Positions 47,789 through 58,560 of a stretch of 64,000 nucleotides of DNA are shown here, piece by piece; the first letter of the stretch is position 1; the number at the start of each line of letters is the position of its first letter. Origin of the DNA: Pontederia crassipes (lineage: Eukaryota > Streptophyta > Magnoliopsida > Commelinales > Pontederiaceae). The notes under the pieces were generated by a model that saw only the letters and a program-made list of their open reading frames with translations, was not told the origin of the DNA and ran no database searches. Where the stretch lies: assembly GCA_030549335.1 (NCBI GenBank), contig CM060188.1, forward strand, positions 43,179,696 through 43,243,695, given 5' to 3'. The position numbers and the translations under genes are program-made.

Positions 47789-48930
47789 CATGTTGGGTTT
47801 GAAAAGGTTAGTAGAAGACTTCCCAAGACCATTTTGGCTTGCTCTCTCTGTTGAGGGCATTCACTTTACTCCAGCAAAACTTGTTGCTGCACAAAGAACA
47901 TGCAGCATCTCAGGGCTTGCCCAACTCCTAAAAATGTTCTAATTCTTCCTACTAAGGTAGACTTACTTTCTTCGTCTTACTTTTGGGTATTATGGGTGCA
48001 GGGGCGGACCCAGACACCAATGGTGTGTGTGTGGGGCCAAGGCCCCCTCCTGTATGGGTACCTTTCATTTGTACTTTGTTTGCTTTGGCCTTTTCCAAGG
48101 GACTTGTTTGCTTGTAAGTAGCTCCATTCATATGATCTCCTTAAAACTTAAAACTTGTAAAGATATAGCAGTGTTCTATGTTATACTGTATGTATCCATC
48201 TCCACTGTGTAATAGATGTGGATAATAATATTGATAATGAAAACCTTTTCTTTTGTTGATTTTATTTTTCTTTGATGCGGATAACGATATTGATAATGAA
48301 GCCCAAGCTTTTTCGTAGCAATATCCTGACATCTGATTGCTAATCCTGATCTCCCTTTTTTTTTGTTTCTTGCACCAAAAAGATGTAGGGCTTAAGCATA
48401 GGGCTAATGCTAAAACTTTGTAAATTTAATTGTCTTGTTGCGAGTACCTATTTTGTCACACTTTAAAGTGTTTTTTTTTCAGAAAAGAACGTCCACTCTT
48501 TCCTTGATAGATTGTTTGACCTGTAAAGTAAGTTGCCATTCTTGGCAAGCTAAATGATATATCTTAATTAGGATATACAATTGACTTATCATATTAGTAT
48601 AACCTTAACCTGCAGCAAAATATTTGACCTCTGATTTCCTGTTTGATTGAGAACATTTTGGCAAAAAGATTTCAGCTCTTTCTGAATGCAGGTACATGTC
48701 CGCATAAAGCGTCATGCTATGCAAGATCTGCCTGAGTCAGATGGAGTAGCTCATTGTTATAAAGACATATTTGTAAGGAAGGTACTCATTCGATTAATCA
48801 ATGCAAAAGCAGCAACTTTTCAAGCGATGCATGCAACGCATGAAGTGAAAGAGAGAAAAGGGCTCGGCACCTCGCCGGAGGAACCTTGCCTCCCTTCCAT
48901 CCCTTTCATTTACTCCCTACCAACAGAGCT

Positions 48931-49906
48931 ATGAGTGAACCCCCAGATCTGCTGCAAACCACCTCCAACCTCCCCCACCGCCCAGATCTAGATCCACCTA
49001 CAAGGATGCCATTACTGTAAGAAATTTCTCGGTGAACATATCACTGAGAATGGGGCAGCGAGATGCGCAAAAATGCCTCGGAACTCATCTTCCCAAACCA
49101 ACTATGTTCCATACAGGAAGAGATCACTAAAGAAATCGTCATCCCAGCTGTCGAGGTTGCAAGCCAATCGGAAGAGCTGAAGTGGTGCCTGGTTGGAAGA
49201 ATGATTGGATACCTACACCTGGATCTATTACGAAAGGAGCTACCGCAGATTTGGAACCTTACTCAGGGGCTAACCATAAGAGTTATGGGTAACAGTTTCC
49301 TTCTCCTCTCCTTTGGTTGTCTGCAGGAAAGGCTTCGAGTGTTAACGGGCGGCCCATGGAACCTCCACGGACATGTGCTGGTTGTATCACAACCGCAACC
49401 CTACTTTCGCGCTTCCGGCGATCTAACCCCCAAGCCTACCGATCTAGCTATTTCAGACCCTTGCTGTGCATGGATGATAAAGCCATCAATGAAAACCAAT
49501 GTCGAGAAGTCAGGGTCTGCATCGACATGGATCTGAAAAGTCTGATTAAGCAAGGTGTATGGATAAAAAATCCCGATGAAAGCAACGAGTAATTTATGAG
49601 AATCTTCTAGTTTTCTGTTTCCGGTGCAGTCTTGTAGGTCATCGCTCGGAGGAATGTCAGAAGACACCGGCGGCGGGAACAGAGCGGAGGAATGTCCTAT
49701 TTGGCCCATGGTTGGGAACCTTCTCTGGAAGGCACAAGAATGGGCAGTCGTTGGTTTCGAAAGATGTTCACAATGATCAGGGAAGGCAACCATCGAACCC
49801 TAGAAGCGCCGCCAATGGTGCTCGGGAACAGGCTGTGCAATCCCCTCACAGCGCCGTTGATCCCTCTGAGCCGCAGCCACCGGTCCAGACCGCTGAGCCA
49901 GAATAG
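48931..49906 (+). pseudogene. L1 ORF1 (DUF4283, CCHC), frameshifted
   Basis: Begins ATG at 48931 (MSEPPDLLQTTSNLPHRPD), shifts frame near 49010, then continues in other frames: the DUF4283 domain (ELKWCLVGRMIGYL, VLTGGPWNLHGHVLVV; 49063-49536) and a CCHC knuckle CFRCSLVGHRSEEC around 49614-49655. A Pro-rich tail follows (QPPVQTAEPE, to 49906). In plant LINEs this protein binds the element RNA. At least three frame changes, so inactive. Confidence 0.88.
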
Positions 49907-50628
49907 GAGCAGAACTGATTCAATATTCTTTCAAACCTAGATCCAAATGATACCCCGAAATTGGACGTTTAGGATGGAGTCACACCGGACTACCCTAACG
50001 GATGTTCTAACGAAAGTAACAAGGGAATCACGGAGCCGTCAATGCCATGTGGAGTCCAACTAATGGATATGTGCATTCGGGACAACTTGGCGTTGGCGCA
50101 ATCTTCGACGCACTCCCCACGTGAGGACCAAGAGGCCTTCGATACCACCTTTCCGCCACTTTCAACTCCATCCCTCCACTCTCTTGCTAGGGTTCCCTCC
50201 TGCTAGGCTCTCCAGTGCACGACCACCTTGCCCGGAGTCCGAGGCACCCCACACATGTCTCATCGAAGATGCAGCCGCTCCGAGTCACAAGGAGTTTGCG
50301 GAGGAAATACAGAAGTGCTTTAACGACCGCGAGTGTCTCAGAGAGCATACGGTGATACGGAGCCGGAGGAAGGGTAGATCCACCATGAAGGGGAGATGGA
50401 GGAGGAACGGGAGGAACCCGATGAAGATATGGCACTAGCACTCAGAAAGGATCCAAAGCGGAGTAGAACCAAGAAGAGTGTGCCAGCGTCCTTGCTTCCT
50501 CCGCTCCAGCAGATCATGCAGAACCACAAACCAAAAAAAGGTAAGCAAAAATGTCTTGAGCAGGATACTCGCACTGACTCTCCTTTCATCCCTTTGCAGA
50601 TGGAGGTCGGGCAACCGGCTACCAAAGT

Positions 50629-53600
50629 ATGAAGATCATATCCTGGAATTGAGCTGCCTCCCGGAGCAAGGTGAGAGAGCGGCTCCGAGAAATGCTAAAC
50701 ATGTATCAGCCCGACTTAATTATGTTAGTTGAAACACATGCCACAAAGATGCAGATGGACAAAATTCTCTGACGCTTAGGGAACCAATGGAGTGGCTACT
50801 GTCATGAGGGGGATGGTGCCTCCGGTGGCATCCTCTTGGCATGGTGACATCAGGATATACAAGTCACAACCATTAGTAAGAAAAAATATACCTCAGGTAG
50901 CTTCTCATCTCTTATCTCATGTGTGTATGCTAGCACTGCCCCTCTGCCACGTACTATGCTATTTAATCACCTTAGGAACATTAATGTAGGTAACATACCA
51001 TGGATTATCTTAGGAGACCAACTGCATTATTCATCTAGAGGATAAAAAAGGGGGAAAGCCACTTAGTCTAACTAGATCCATTATGGCCTTCTAGGACTTA
51101 ATTCCATATCAAGGATTAATAGATGTGAAACTCATTGGAACTCAACATACATGGTGCAATAACCACCAGGGGGCAGCAAGAATACTGTGTAGATTGGATA
51201 GGATTTTAGTGAACAGTGACTGGGTTATGTCCTACCCAAACATGACACTTAGAACCTTAGCTAGATGCCCCTCAGACCATGCCCCCTTTTACTACAAACT
51301 AATCTAAAGAGAAAAAAACCCAAGCAATTCAGGTAGGATCACTTTTGGTTCAGTTATTTAGAACCAAAGGAGGTTGTACAAAAGGAATGGACAACCAATA
51401 GGACCAGCAACCAATCCTTAAAAGCAATAAAAAAATAGAACGCGGGAATGCCAAAACCCTAGGCAGCAGGAGCTCGAACTCAAAGACAGTAGTGCTAGTC
51501 TTTCCATAGAGGATTGGAGGTAAACTGAGGGCTACATACAACCATCATGTGGCCTTGAGAAGACAAATTAGCATTAAGTGGTGGTCAAAATCAAGAGTGA
51601 ATTGGATAAAAGATGGAGATAAGAATACTAGATCTTTTCATCTAAGCACAATGATTAGACACATGAAGAACATGATAATTAATTTCTGGCATAAACTACC
51701 TAAGATATAAAGTAGCTCACATTCTCAATTGTTGGCACCTATAGCTAGCCAAGAAATTAAAAATACCTTGTGGGAAATGCCACTGGGAAAAGCCCCTGGC
51801 CCGAATGGTTTCACCCTAGAATTCTATAAAAAATATTGAGAAATTATTGGACCAAAAATATGTGCTGAAATCCAATCTTTCTTCCAATCTAGCCATCTTC
51901 CCCCTGCTTGAACATGGACCACCCTCATTTTCATATCAAAGAATAATGCTCCAAAGAATGTATACGATTATAGACCAATCTCTTTATGTAATGTTATATA
52001 TAAGGTCATTTCTAAAATTATTACTAACAAATTAAGACCTATGCTGCCCTCTATCATTGATCATGCCCAGTCGGCCTTTGTAAAAAATAGATTAATACAA
52101 GATAACATCCTAACAGTTCAAGAACTAGTACATTCCATGGAAAAGGGTAGGCACAAGCATATGATGATCAAAGCGGATATGGAAAAAGCTTTCGATAGAG
52201 TCATGGTATGACATTAGGAATATCCTATAAATCATGAATTTTCCCTCGTCTTTATAAATTGGATTATGGAATGTGTAACCTCCCCCAACTTTAGATGTTG
52301 TATCAATGGTGCCTTATCATAGAACTTCAAGTCAGGGTATTAGACAGGGAGACCCCTTGTCACCCTACATTTTTATCCTAACCTCATAAGTCCTATCTTC
52401 ACTACTCAACAAGGATGTCCTCACTGGGTGTATCAAATTGTTTAGATTAGAAATTTTATTATGGGCCATGTGGCATATGCAGATGATCTGCTCGTCTGCA
52501 TTGCAGCAACAAAAAGAAACTGCATTAATCTGAATAGGGTACTACAACAATATGAGATGCTCACAAATCAAAAGCTTAACCCACACACTACAAGAAAATC
52601 GTGATTTTCCGATGGATAATTTCCGACGGTTCTAAATCCGTCGCAATTTGCGACGGATTTTTCGATGGTTCCGTTTTCGAAGGATTTTTCGACGGTTATG
52701 ACCGTCGGAAATAATTTATATTATTATTTAATTTTTTGACGATTAGGAACGTCGATATTTTCGACGCATATCCATCCGTCGCAATTTCCGACGACTTTTC
52801 TGACGGTTACGACCGTCGGAAATAAAAAAAATTAAATTATGTATTTTTTATATTATTATTAAAATTTTTTAATGGATTTTCCGACGGTCACGACCGTCGG
52901 AAATAAAAAAATTAATTATATAATTAATTATATTATTATTTAATTTTTCGACGATTAGGAACGTCGATATGTCCGACGGATATCCATCCGTCGCAAAATC
53001 CGCCGCAATTTCCGAAGGTCGTAACCATCGGTAAATGTATAATAATATCATATAAAGAGTATTTTATTAATATAACTAGCGACGGTCCAAACCGTCGCAA
53101 TTACCGACGGTTTTGACCGTCGGTAACGATTATCGACGGTTCAAACCGTCGGTAAAATAAAAAATAAATATTATATATAACTAAATATATTTTCGATGGT
53201 CATAATCATCGATAATTATAAAAATATTTAATATTTACATTTTCGACGGCCGAAACCGTCGGTAATTAAAATTTCATTATCCCGCTTTTTTTCCCTTTTC
53301 CCGCTTTCTTTCCACTTTTTCCCTTTATATATATTCCTCCTCCTCCCTCTTCTCTCTCTCTCCCTCCTCTCCTCTCTCTCTCTCCCAGCCGCGAGCACCC
53401 TCTCCCGCGCCGGACACCGGCGACCCTCTCCCGCACCGACGACCCTCTCCCGCGCCGACGTCTCTCTCTCTCTTTCTCTCTCCCGCTCTGTGCCGGCGTC
53501 TCTCTCTCTCTCCGGCCAAAGGCCGCTGTCGGCCGTATCCGGCCATGGCCGTTCGGATCCGGCCCCCAGCGGCCGATCGGCCAACTGGCGGCCGGATCCG

Positions 53601-56210
53601 ACCTCCAGTGGCCGGATAGGCCGCCGGGCATTCGGATCCGGCCGCCTGGCGGCGAATCCAGCCTCCAGGCTGCCGAATCCGGCCTCTAGTTGCCGGATCC
53701 GGCCTCCAGCTGCCGGATCCGGCCGCCCCTAATTTTTTTATATTTAAAAAATTATTTGCGATGGTTGCGACCGTCAAAAGATCGACGATTGCGACGTCCA
53801 TCCAAAGTTTTGACAATTGCGACCGTCGAAAAGTTGCGACGGCTCGAACCACCGGCCTTTTTCGGCGGTTGCAACCGTCAGAAATTTCGACGGTTCGGAC
53901 CGCCGGCCTTTTCCGGCGGTTGCAACCGTCAGAAATTTTGACGGTTCGGACCGCCGGCCTTTTCCGGCGGTTGCAACCGTCGGAAATTTCAACGGTTCGA
54001 ACCGTCGGGGACTTTTCCGACGGTTGCAACCGTCGGAAAATTTCGACGGTTCGAACCGCCGGGGACTGTTCTGACGGTCAAAACCGTCGATATTTTCGAC
54101 GAATTTTTTTCAACCGTCGCAAATCCGTTTGTGACGAGCATTTTTCCGACGAATCGATTCCGACTGAAAAACCGTCGATAATTGCGTTACCGACGGTTTT
54201 CGGGCCAGGACCGTCGGTAATCAGCGTTTTTCTAGTAGTGACATAAGTGTGCATTGTACCTACCAACTAGACTACACACACATAGAGTAAACATTATTAA
54301 GCAAAACCTGGGAGTCCAGATGGGTAAGTTCCTCTTCACCTATTTAGGAGTACCCATATCACACAAGATGCTATCCATCAGTAAAAAGAGAGGGATTGTA
54401 GAGAAGGTTTCAACCAGATTGGCTGGTTGGAAAAGATGCTCTTTGAGCAAGACTGGAAGGCTAACTCTAATTAATTATGTTATTAATTCTATTCCTATAT
54501 ATGCTATGGGAGTCACACATGTCTCTGTTGGACTGCTCAATGAGCTTGAGAAGATCTCTAGAGGTTTTCTCTGGGATTCCAATGAAGAGAAAATATGATT
54601 ACACCTCTTAAACTGGGACACTATCTAACTGCCTAAAATGTTTGAGGGTTTGGGAGTGAAAAAATTGACTCACATTCGTACAACACTGCTAGCCAAGAGA
54701 ATTCATGCACTGTTAAGAAAAGAAGATAGCTTGTGGGTGAATCTCATTCAAAACAAGTACGGCTCCTTCCATCTCTGGGCTGGCCCTATTGGCCCTTTTA
54801 TTGTGTTTGGCACTCAGGTTGATTCTGCAGGTTCTTGAAAAATTGATAAAAATGTAACAAGTAAACTGAGAGAGGATTTCATGAAAATCATAAGTAATGG
54901 TCAGCACACAAACATTTGGGATGACTCCTGGATCTTTGAAATTCCCCTTGCATTGAAACCTACCTTCATTAATGTTGAAGCCTTATCTGTGCATCAAATG
55001 GTTGTTGAACTTATTACTAACAATGTTTAGGATGATCAATTATTGCAAATCTATTTTAGTCCTGATCTGATCTCTAAAATTATTTCAATACATCTACCTG
55101 CTTCTAATGCCGAGGATGACACATGGGTTTGGGTGTTTGACACTTACGGTGTGACAAATGCAAAATCTGTGTATCGATTCCTTTGTAGGGGCAATTGCTC
55201 AACCATAACATCTAGAAGGCTTGCTTGGAACTCCTTGTGGCAGATCAAGGTCCCCCACAAAATTTCTATCTTTTTATGGAAATTGTTTCACAACCACTTG
55301 CCAACAAAAGATTTCTTCTTGCGTTTTGATAACTCAGTGAATACAGACTGCTCCTTTTGTGGATTAAGTATGGAATCCAATGCCCATTTATTCTTTCACT
55401 GCCTAGTTGCACTTGAGTTATGGATGATTTTTCAGCAACAACTTAATTATAATTTCCTTTATATGGATTCTTAGCATCTTGGCGAATGGATCAAGGAAGG
55501 TTGTAACCTCAACCGGAGATCAAATTTTGTTTTCTTAACGCTTTTTGCTTTCTGCCTATGGGGTATTTGGATGGCTAGAAATGATCGCCATTTTAGTTCC
55601 AAGCAGGAAATCATGTTATCTGCTTGGGAGCGAGTTGTCGCCTTACATATGGAATATGTGAATGCCCATGTACCTGAGGCAACCGGCCCCCAGGACTCAA
55701 GTCGAGTCCGGTGGGAGCCCTCGGCTGAATCCTGGGTGAAACTTAATTTAGACGGATCCTTCGTGGATTCATTACAGTCGAGGGGAGCGGGTTATATCAT
55801 TTGGCCCTCTAATTCTTCTTTCCTTGCTGCAGGAGCTCGAAGACAAGATGCTGACTCGATACTTGAACTAGAAGCATTGAGCTCTATACCTCGGACTGGA
55901 AGAATGCCATAGAAAAAGCTACACAAAGGTCCAAGCAGATGTGGACTCAGAGATGCTAATCAAAATTATGAACCAAAGATACAAGTGCCCATGGAGAATG
56001 CAGAACATAGTCAAATCTATTTTAACGCTCACTGCTAGTTTCGAATCTTTTCAATTGATGTACTATAATAGAAATTATAATAGAGCAGCTGATTTTTTGG
56101 CGCGTATTGGGAGAGAACTTTCTTTCAATAGCTTTTGTGAGGAGAATCTCCCTCAGGGACTCCTCAATATTTTGTACGACGATGCCCATGGCTTGATTAT
56201 CAATACATAA
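50629..56210 (+). pseudogene. L1 ORF2 (endonuclease, RT, RNase H), broken and split
   Basis: Starts MKIISWN then an in-frame TGA where Cys or Arg is expected (SWNCRGLG in relatives). Endonuclease pieces include LIMLVETH and HTWCNNHQGA. Reverse transcriptase blocks follow: GKAPGPNGF, YRPISLCNVIYK, MIKADMEKAFDRV, and AYADDLLVCIAATK with the catalytic Asp pair, near 51780-52580. ORF2 resumes after the CACTA element with LFTYLGVPISHK, RLAGWKRCSLSKTGRLTLI (54254-54598), the zf-RVT region WNSLWQIKVPHKISIFLWKL with CSFCG...H...H (to 55474), and an RNase H domain (VKLNLDGSF, to 56210). Several stops and frameshifts. Inactive. Confidence 0.92.
52586..54240. mobile_element. Non-autonomous CACTA element
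   Basis: Starts CACTACAAGAAAATCG and ends CGTTTTTCTAGTAGTG, CACTA-type inverted termini, with a 3-bp duplication ACA (52583-52585 and 54241-54243). Both ends are packed with subterminal dyads of the form TTCCGACGGT...ACCGTCGGAA (about 52610-53265 and 53755-54220), the kind bound by En/Spm transposases. The 1.65-kb interior has a TATA-like box (TTTATATATATTCC, 53324-53337), a CT-rich tract (53335-53520) and GGATCCGGC-type repeats (53520-53735). No transposase; the Arg-rich and Gly-rich frames are repeat artefacts. Confidence 0.95.
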
Positions 56211-57010
56211 CATAATCTCCCTTTGGTTTTTTAAAAAAGGAAGGTACTCATTCTCTCACAACCTGTTGTGATTATCCTATTGTCAATTCTAATTTTATAT
56301 GCTTTGTTTCTCAGGTTTTCTAGCTGTGACATGCTTATATTATTTGATCTCTTTAATGCTATACTAATATTTGTTTTGTTGCTTTCTTGTTTATGTCGGA
56401 CAGGATGCATTATATATATATGAATGGCTCATTTGGTGATGAAGAAAGGGGGGACATTGGGCATCCTATAAAATCCCTTGCTGGTAAAATGACAAATCCC
56501 ATTTCCTTTCATCTCTGAGCCTACTTTTTTTTGTGGAAGGGGAAGGATGTCTAAGATGTCCCAGAACTTACTTTCAGCAGTTTGTTTGCCATTCTCTCCA
56601 ACATAAAATTATATTGTGCATGCATATGTCCTCTCTACTGTCATATCATATGGCACCTACAGAATCTTCCACCGCTACTGGTTGTAATTCTCATGCACGT
56701 CTTCATCTTGTTTTCTCAATCGAGTGCTCAAGCACAGCGAGGGGTGTACTAAACCGAGTTCACAAAGACCAAACTAGCATTGTCAAAAGTAAATAATAAG
56801 CCACATTCAAAGAATCAAAATTATGCCATAGTTGATAGCAACAGAAACTAGACTCCAAATTTAATCATCTTTGTGTTAATTCTTCTTCTTCTTCTTTTGG
56901 AGATCATCTAAGAAAACTTCTGATAGTTTTCCTTGTACACATTATTAAAGAAAGTAGCATTTTCCAACTTGCAAGGCATTTCTATTCTTTCAGTAGCTGA
57001 CAATTGATAT

Positions 57011-58560
57011 TTTAACGTACCCAAATCGACTCACGTCATCAACCTGGAGACACGAACGTTATAGCATTGACCATCTTGTTGATCAAGTCTCAGTAAAAAA
57101 TTGAGACGCGTCAGCGAAAAGAATAATAAAATGAAGAAAGATAACATAAGTTGCGAAAGTTCTGGATGACTACATCATCTCTAAATGAATATCATAAGAT
57201 TTGCATCATAAGCTCATAAATGCGAAAGAAATAAATAACTAATTAGGACTTCATGTACTTTCTAGTCGCCTGAGCATCGTCGCAGTACACCAACTCAATA
57301 CCAACACTGATCTGGGTCTGTGAAAATCAAACACAAAGGAGGAGGTCCCCTCGTAAGCTTTACATTCTAATGGGGAACCAGTAAGAGTGTACAAAGCATA
57401 ATTTGAATAGAATAAGTCAGCAATAAAATGATGTACTTATCTTGAATAGAAGGTGGCGCTTGAGATCATCATAAATCACGATATGAAAGATAAATAGACA
57501 TCGATAATCAGTAAAATCATGTGATACTTGATAAACTTGGAATCCAGGACATGCTTGAGAATCATGAAATAAGTACTGATAATAACTTGACTTGGAATTC
57601 ATGCTTGCTTTACTTATCCATATTTGAAACATACTTGTTTTACTTATCCATACTTTTTAATATGGAAACAATGCTTTCTTTACTTATCCATACTTCTTAA
57701 TCTTAAATCATGCTTAAAAATCATGTGACTTTAGATGTCTTTAGATTCTTGGGGTATGCCGAGCAAATGATACTGCTTTGTGCAGTCAATGGGTGATCAA
57801 ACCATAACCAATGGGGCGATTCTTATCTTGAGACATTTGGCTTGGACTGACAACCCATTATTCATCTTTCATATTAACTTATTAATCACTTTAGAAACTT
57901 GTTATTCTTTATTCTTCATCTAATGGAGGCAATAAGATCAGTAGGAAAGTAAATTAGTAAAAGTATTCATGTCTTATTCTAGTATGGATCTCAGTGAGGA
58001 CTTGACATTAAAATCAGTCATAATAATGATTAATCACAAGGCAAACCGACAATACTCAAATCAGAATCAAGGAAATGTATAAATGAAATCAGGGGGACTG
58101 TTCTATAGCTTGGCACGACTGTGACAGCATAGTGGCACGGCCGTGCCGATGGGAATGTCACAGTCGAGTTTATAGTGGCATAGGCGTGCTGGAAGTGAGT
58201 ACGCTGGGAGTGGCATGGGCATACCATAAGAGGGCATAGCCATGACGAAGTGTAAGGGCGGTCGACAAGTTCAAAGGGTCGGTCGATTGGTTTTGTGCTT
58301 GGCTGAGAATCAATTCATGGCACGGATGTGCCAGAGGGGTGGCACGATCGTGACGGCTTGGGAGCTCAGTCGACCGACGCCAACCGATCTTTTACTTGGA
58401 TTTGGTCGAACGATGGCACAGGCGTGTCCATAGTGTAGCACGACCATGACAGTGGTGGCATGGGCGTGCCGTTTGGTTGTAGAATAAGTAGTCGAATAAG
58501 TGTTTATTCTAAGGAATAATGCCAAACGGAAGTTGGAACAGGAATAAGGCGTGACAATGG
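57011..58560 (-). repeat. Chromovirus LTR relic (probably solo), minus strand
   Basis: Reverse-oriented match to the intact LTR. The end block TTTAACGTACCCAAATCG at 57011 corresponds to TGTAACGCCCCCAAATCG. Then follow GGAGGAGGTCCCCTCGTAAGC (near 57340; CTTACGGGAGGACCTCCTCC in the intact copy) and the block around GGGTATGCCGAGCAAATGA (near 57751) with TCAATGGGTGATCAAACCAT. A palindrome cluster spans 58085-58475. The right boundary is not found; by proportion it could reach about 59000. No internal retroelement sequence is adjacent. Confidence 0.75.
58085..58475. repeat. Palindrome cluster, GGCACGGCCGTGCC type, in LTR
   Basis: Perfect GGCACGGCCGTGCC near 58134, with about nine variants (GGCACGGATGTGCC, GGCACGATCGTGAC, GGCATGGGCGTGCC, GGCATAGGCGTGC, GCACGACTGTGAC and others). 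It lies about 1075-1465 bases from the LTR end. Confidence 0.8.

Larger units (their letters stand above)
48792..56236 (+). mobile_element. L1-type LINE with C-terminal RNase H
   Basis: Flanked by a perfect 17-bp duplication AAGGAAGGTACTCATTC (48775-48791 and 56237-56253), with a short A run before the right copy. Order is ORF1 (DUF4283 plus CCHC knuckle), then ORF2 endonuclease, reverse transcriptase, zf-RVT and RNase H, as in plant L1 elements. Both ORFs are broken. A CACTA element splits ORF2 at 52586-54240. Without that insert the LINE is about 5.8 kb, close to full length. Confidence 0.95.
47792..56796 (+). pseudogene. LPAT2: LPAT2-type lysophosphatidic acid acyltransferase, 3' exons, disabled
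   Basis: LPAT2 makes phosphatidic acid from lysophosphatidic acid and acyl-CoA in the ER (Arabidopsis At3g57650). Three exon remnants are visible. 47792-47956 encodes [20 protein letters not shown] and ends at a GT donor. 48692-48781 encodes VHVRIKRHAMQDLPESDG... DIFVRK, between AG and GT. 56404-56796 has DAL, then GDEERGDIGHPIKSLAG, and near its end frames matching the family C terminus (FSQS, NRVHKD). Damage: the acyltransferase block FVEGTRF reads SVEGIHF (Thr and Arg lost); two 1-base insertions in the first remnant (A run near 47893, C run near 47930); a TA-rich replacement at 56413-56421 with stops; the exon for MRSFVPAIYD is not found; all exons upstream of 47792 are absent. An L1 LINE sits in the last intron. 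Confidence 0.88.

Noticed and set aside
47992..48060. A hAT-like or other MITE (GGGGCGGACCCAGAC...GGCCAAGGCCCCC)
   Set aside because: Reminiscent of common plant repeats, but no inverted ends or target duplication could be paired.
53325..54266. Open frames with repeated RRLQPSEI or AVRTVEISDGCNRRK phrases
   Set aside because: Translation of the CACTA subterminal dyads in several frames, not protein-coding.
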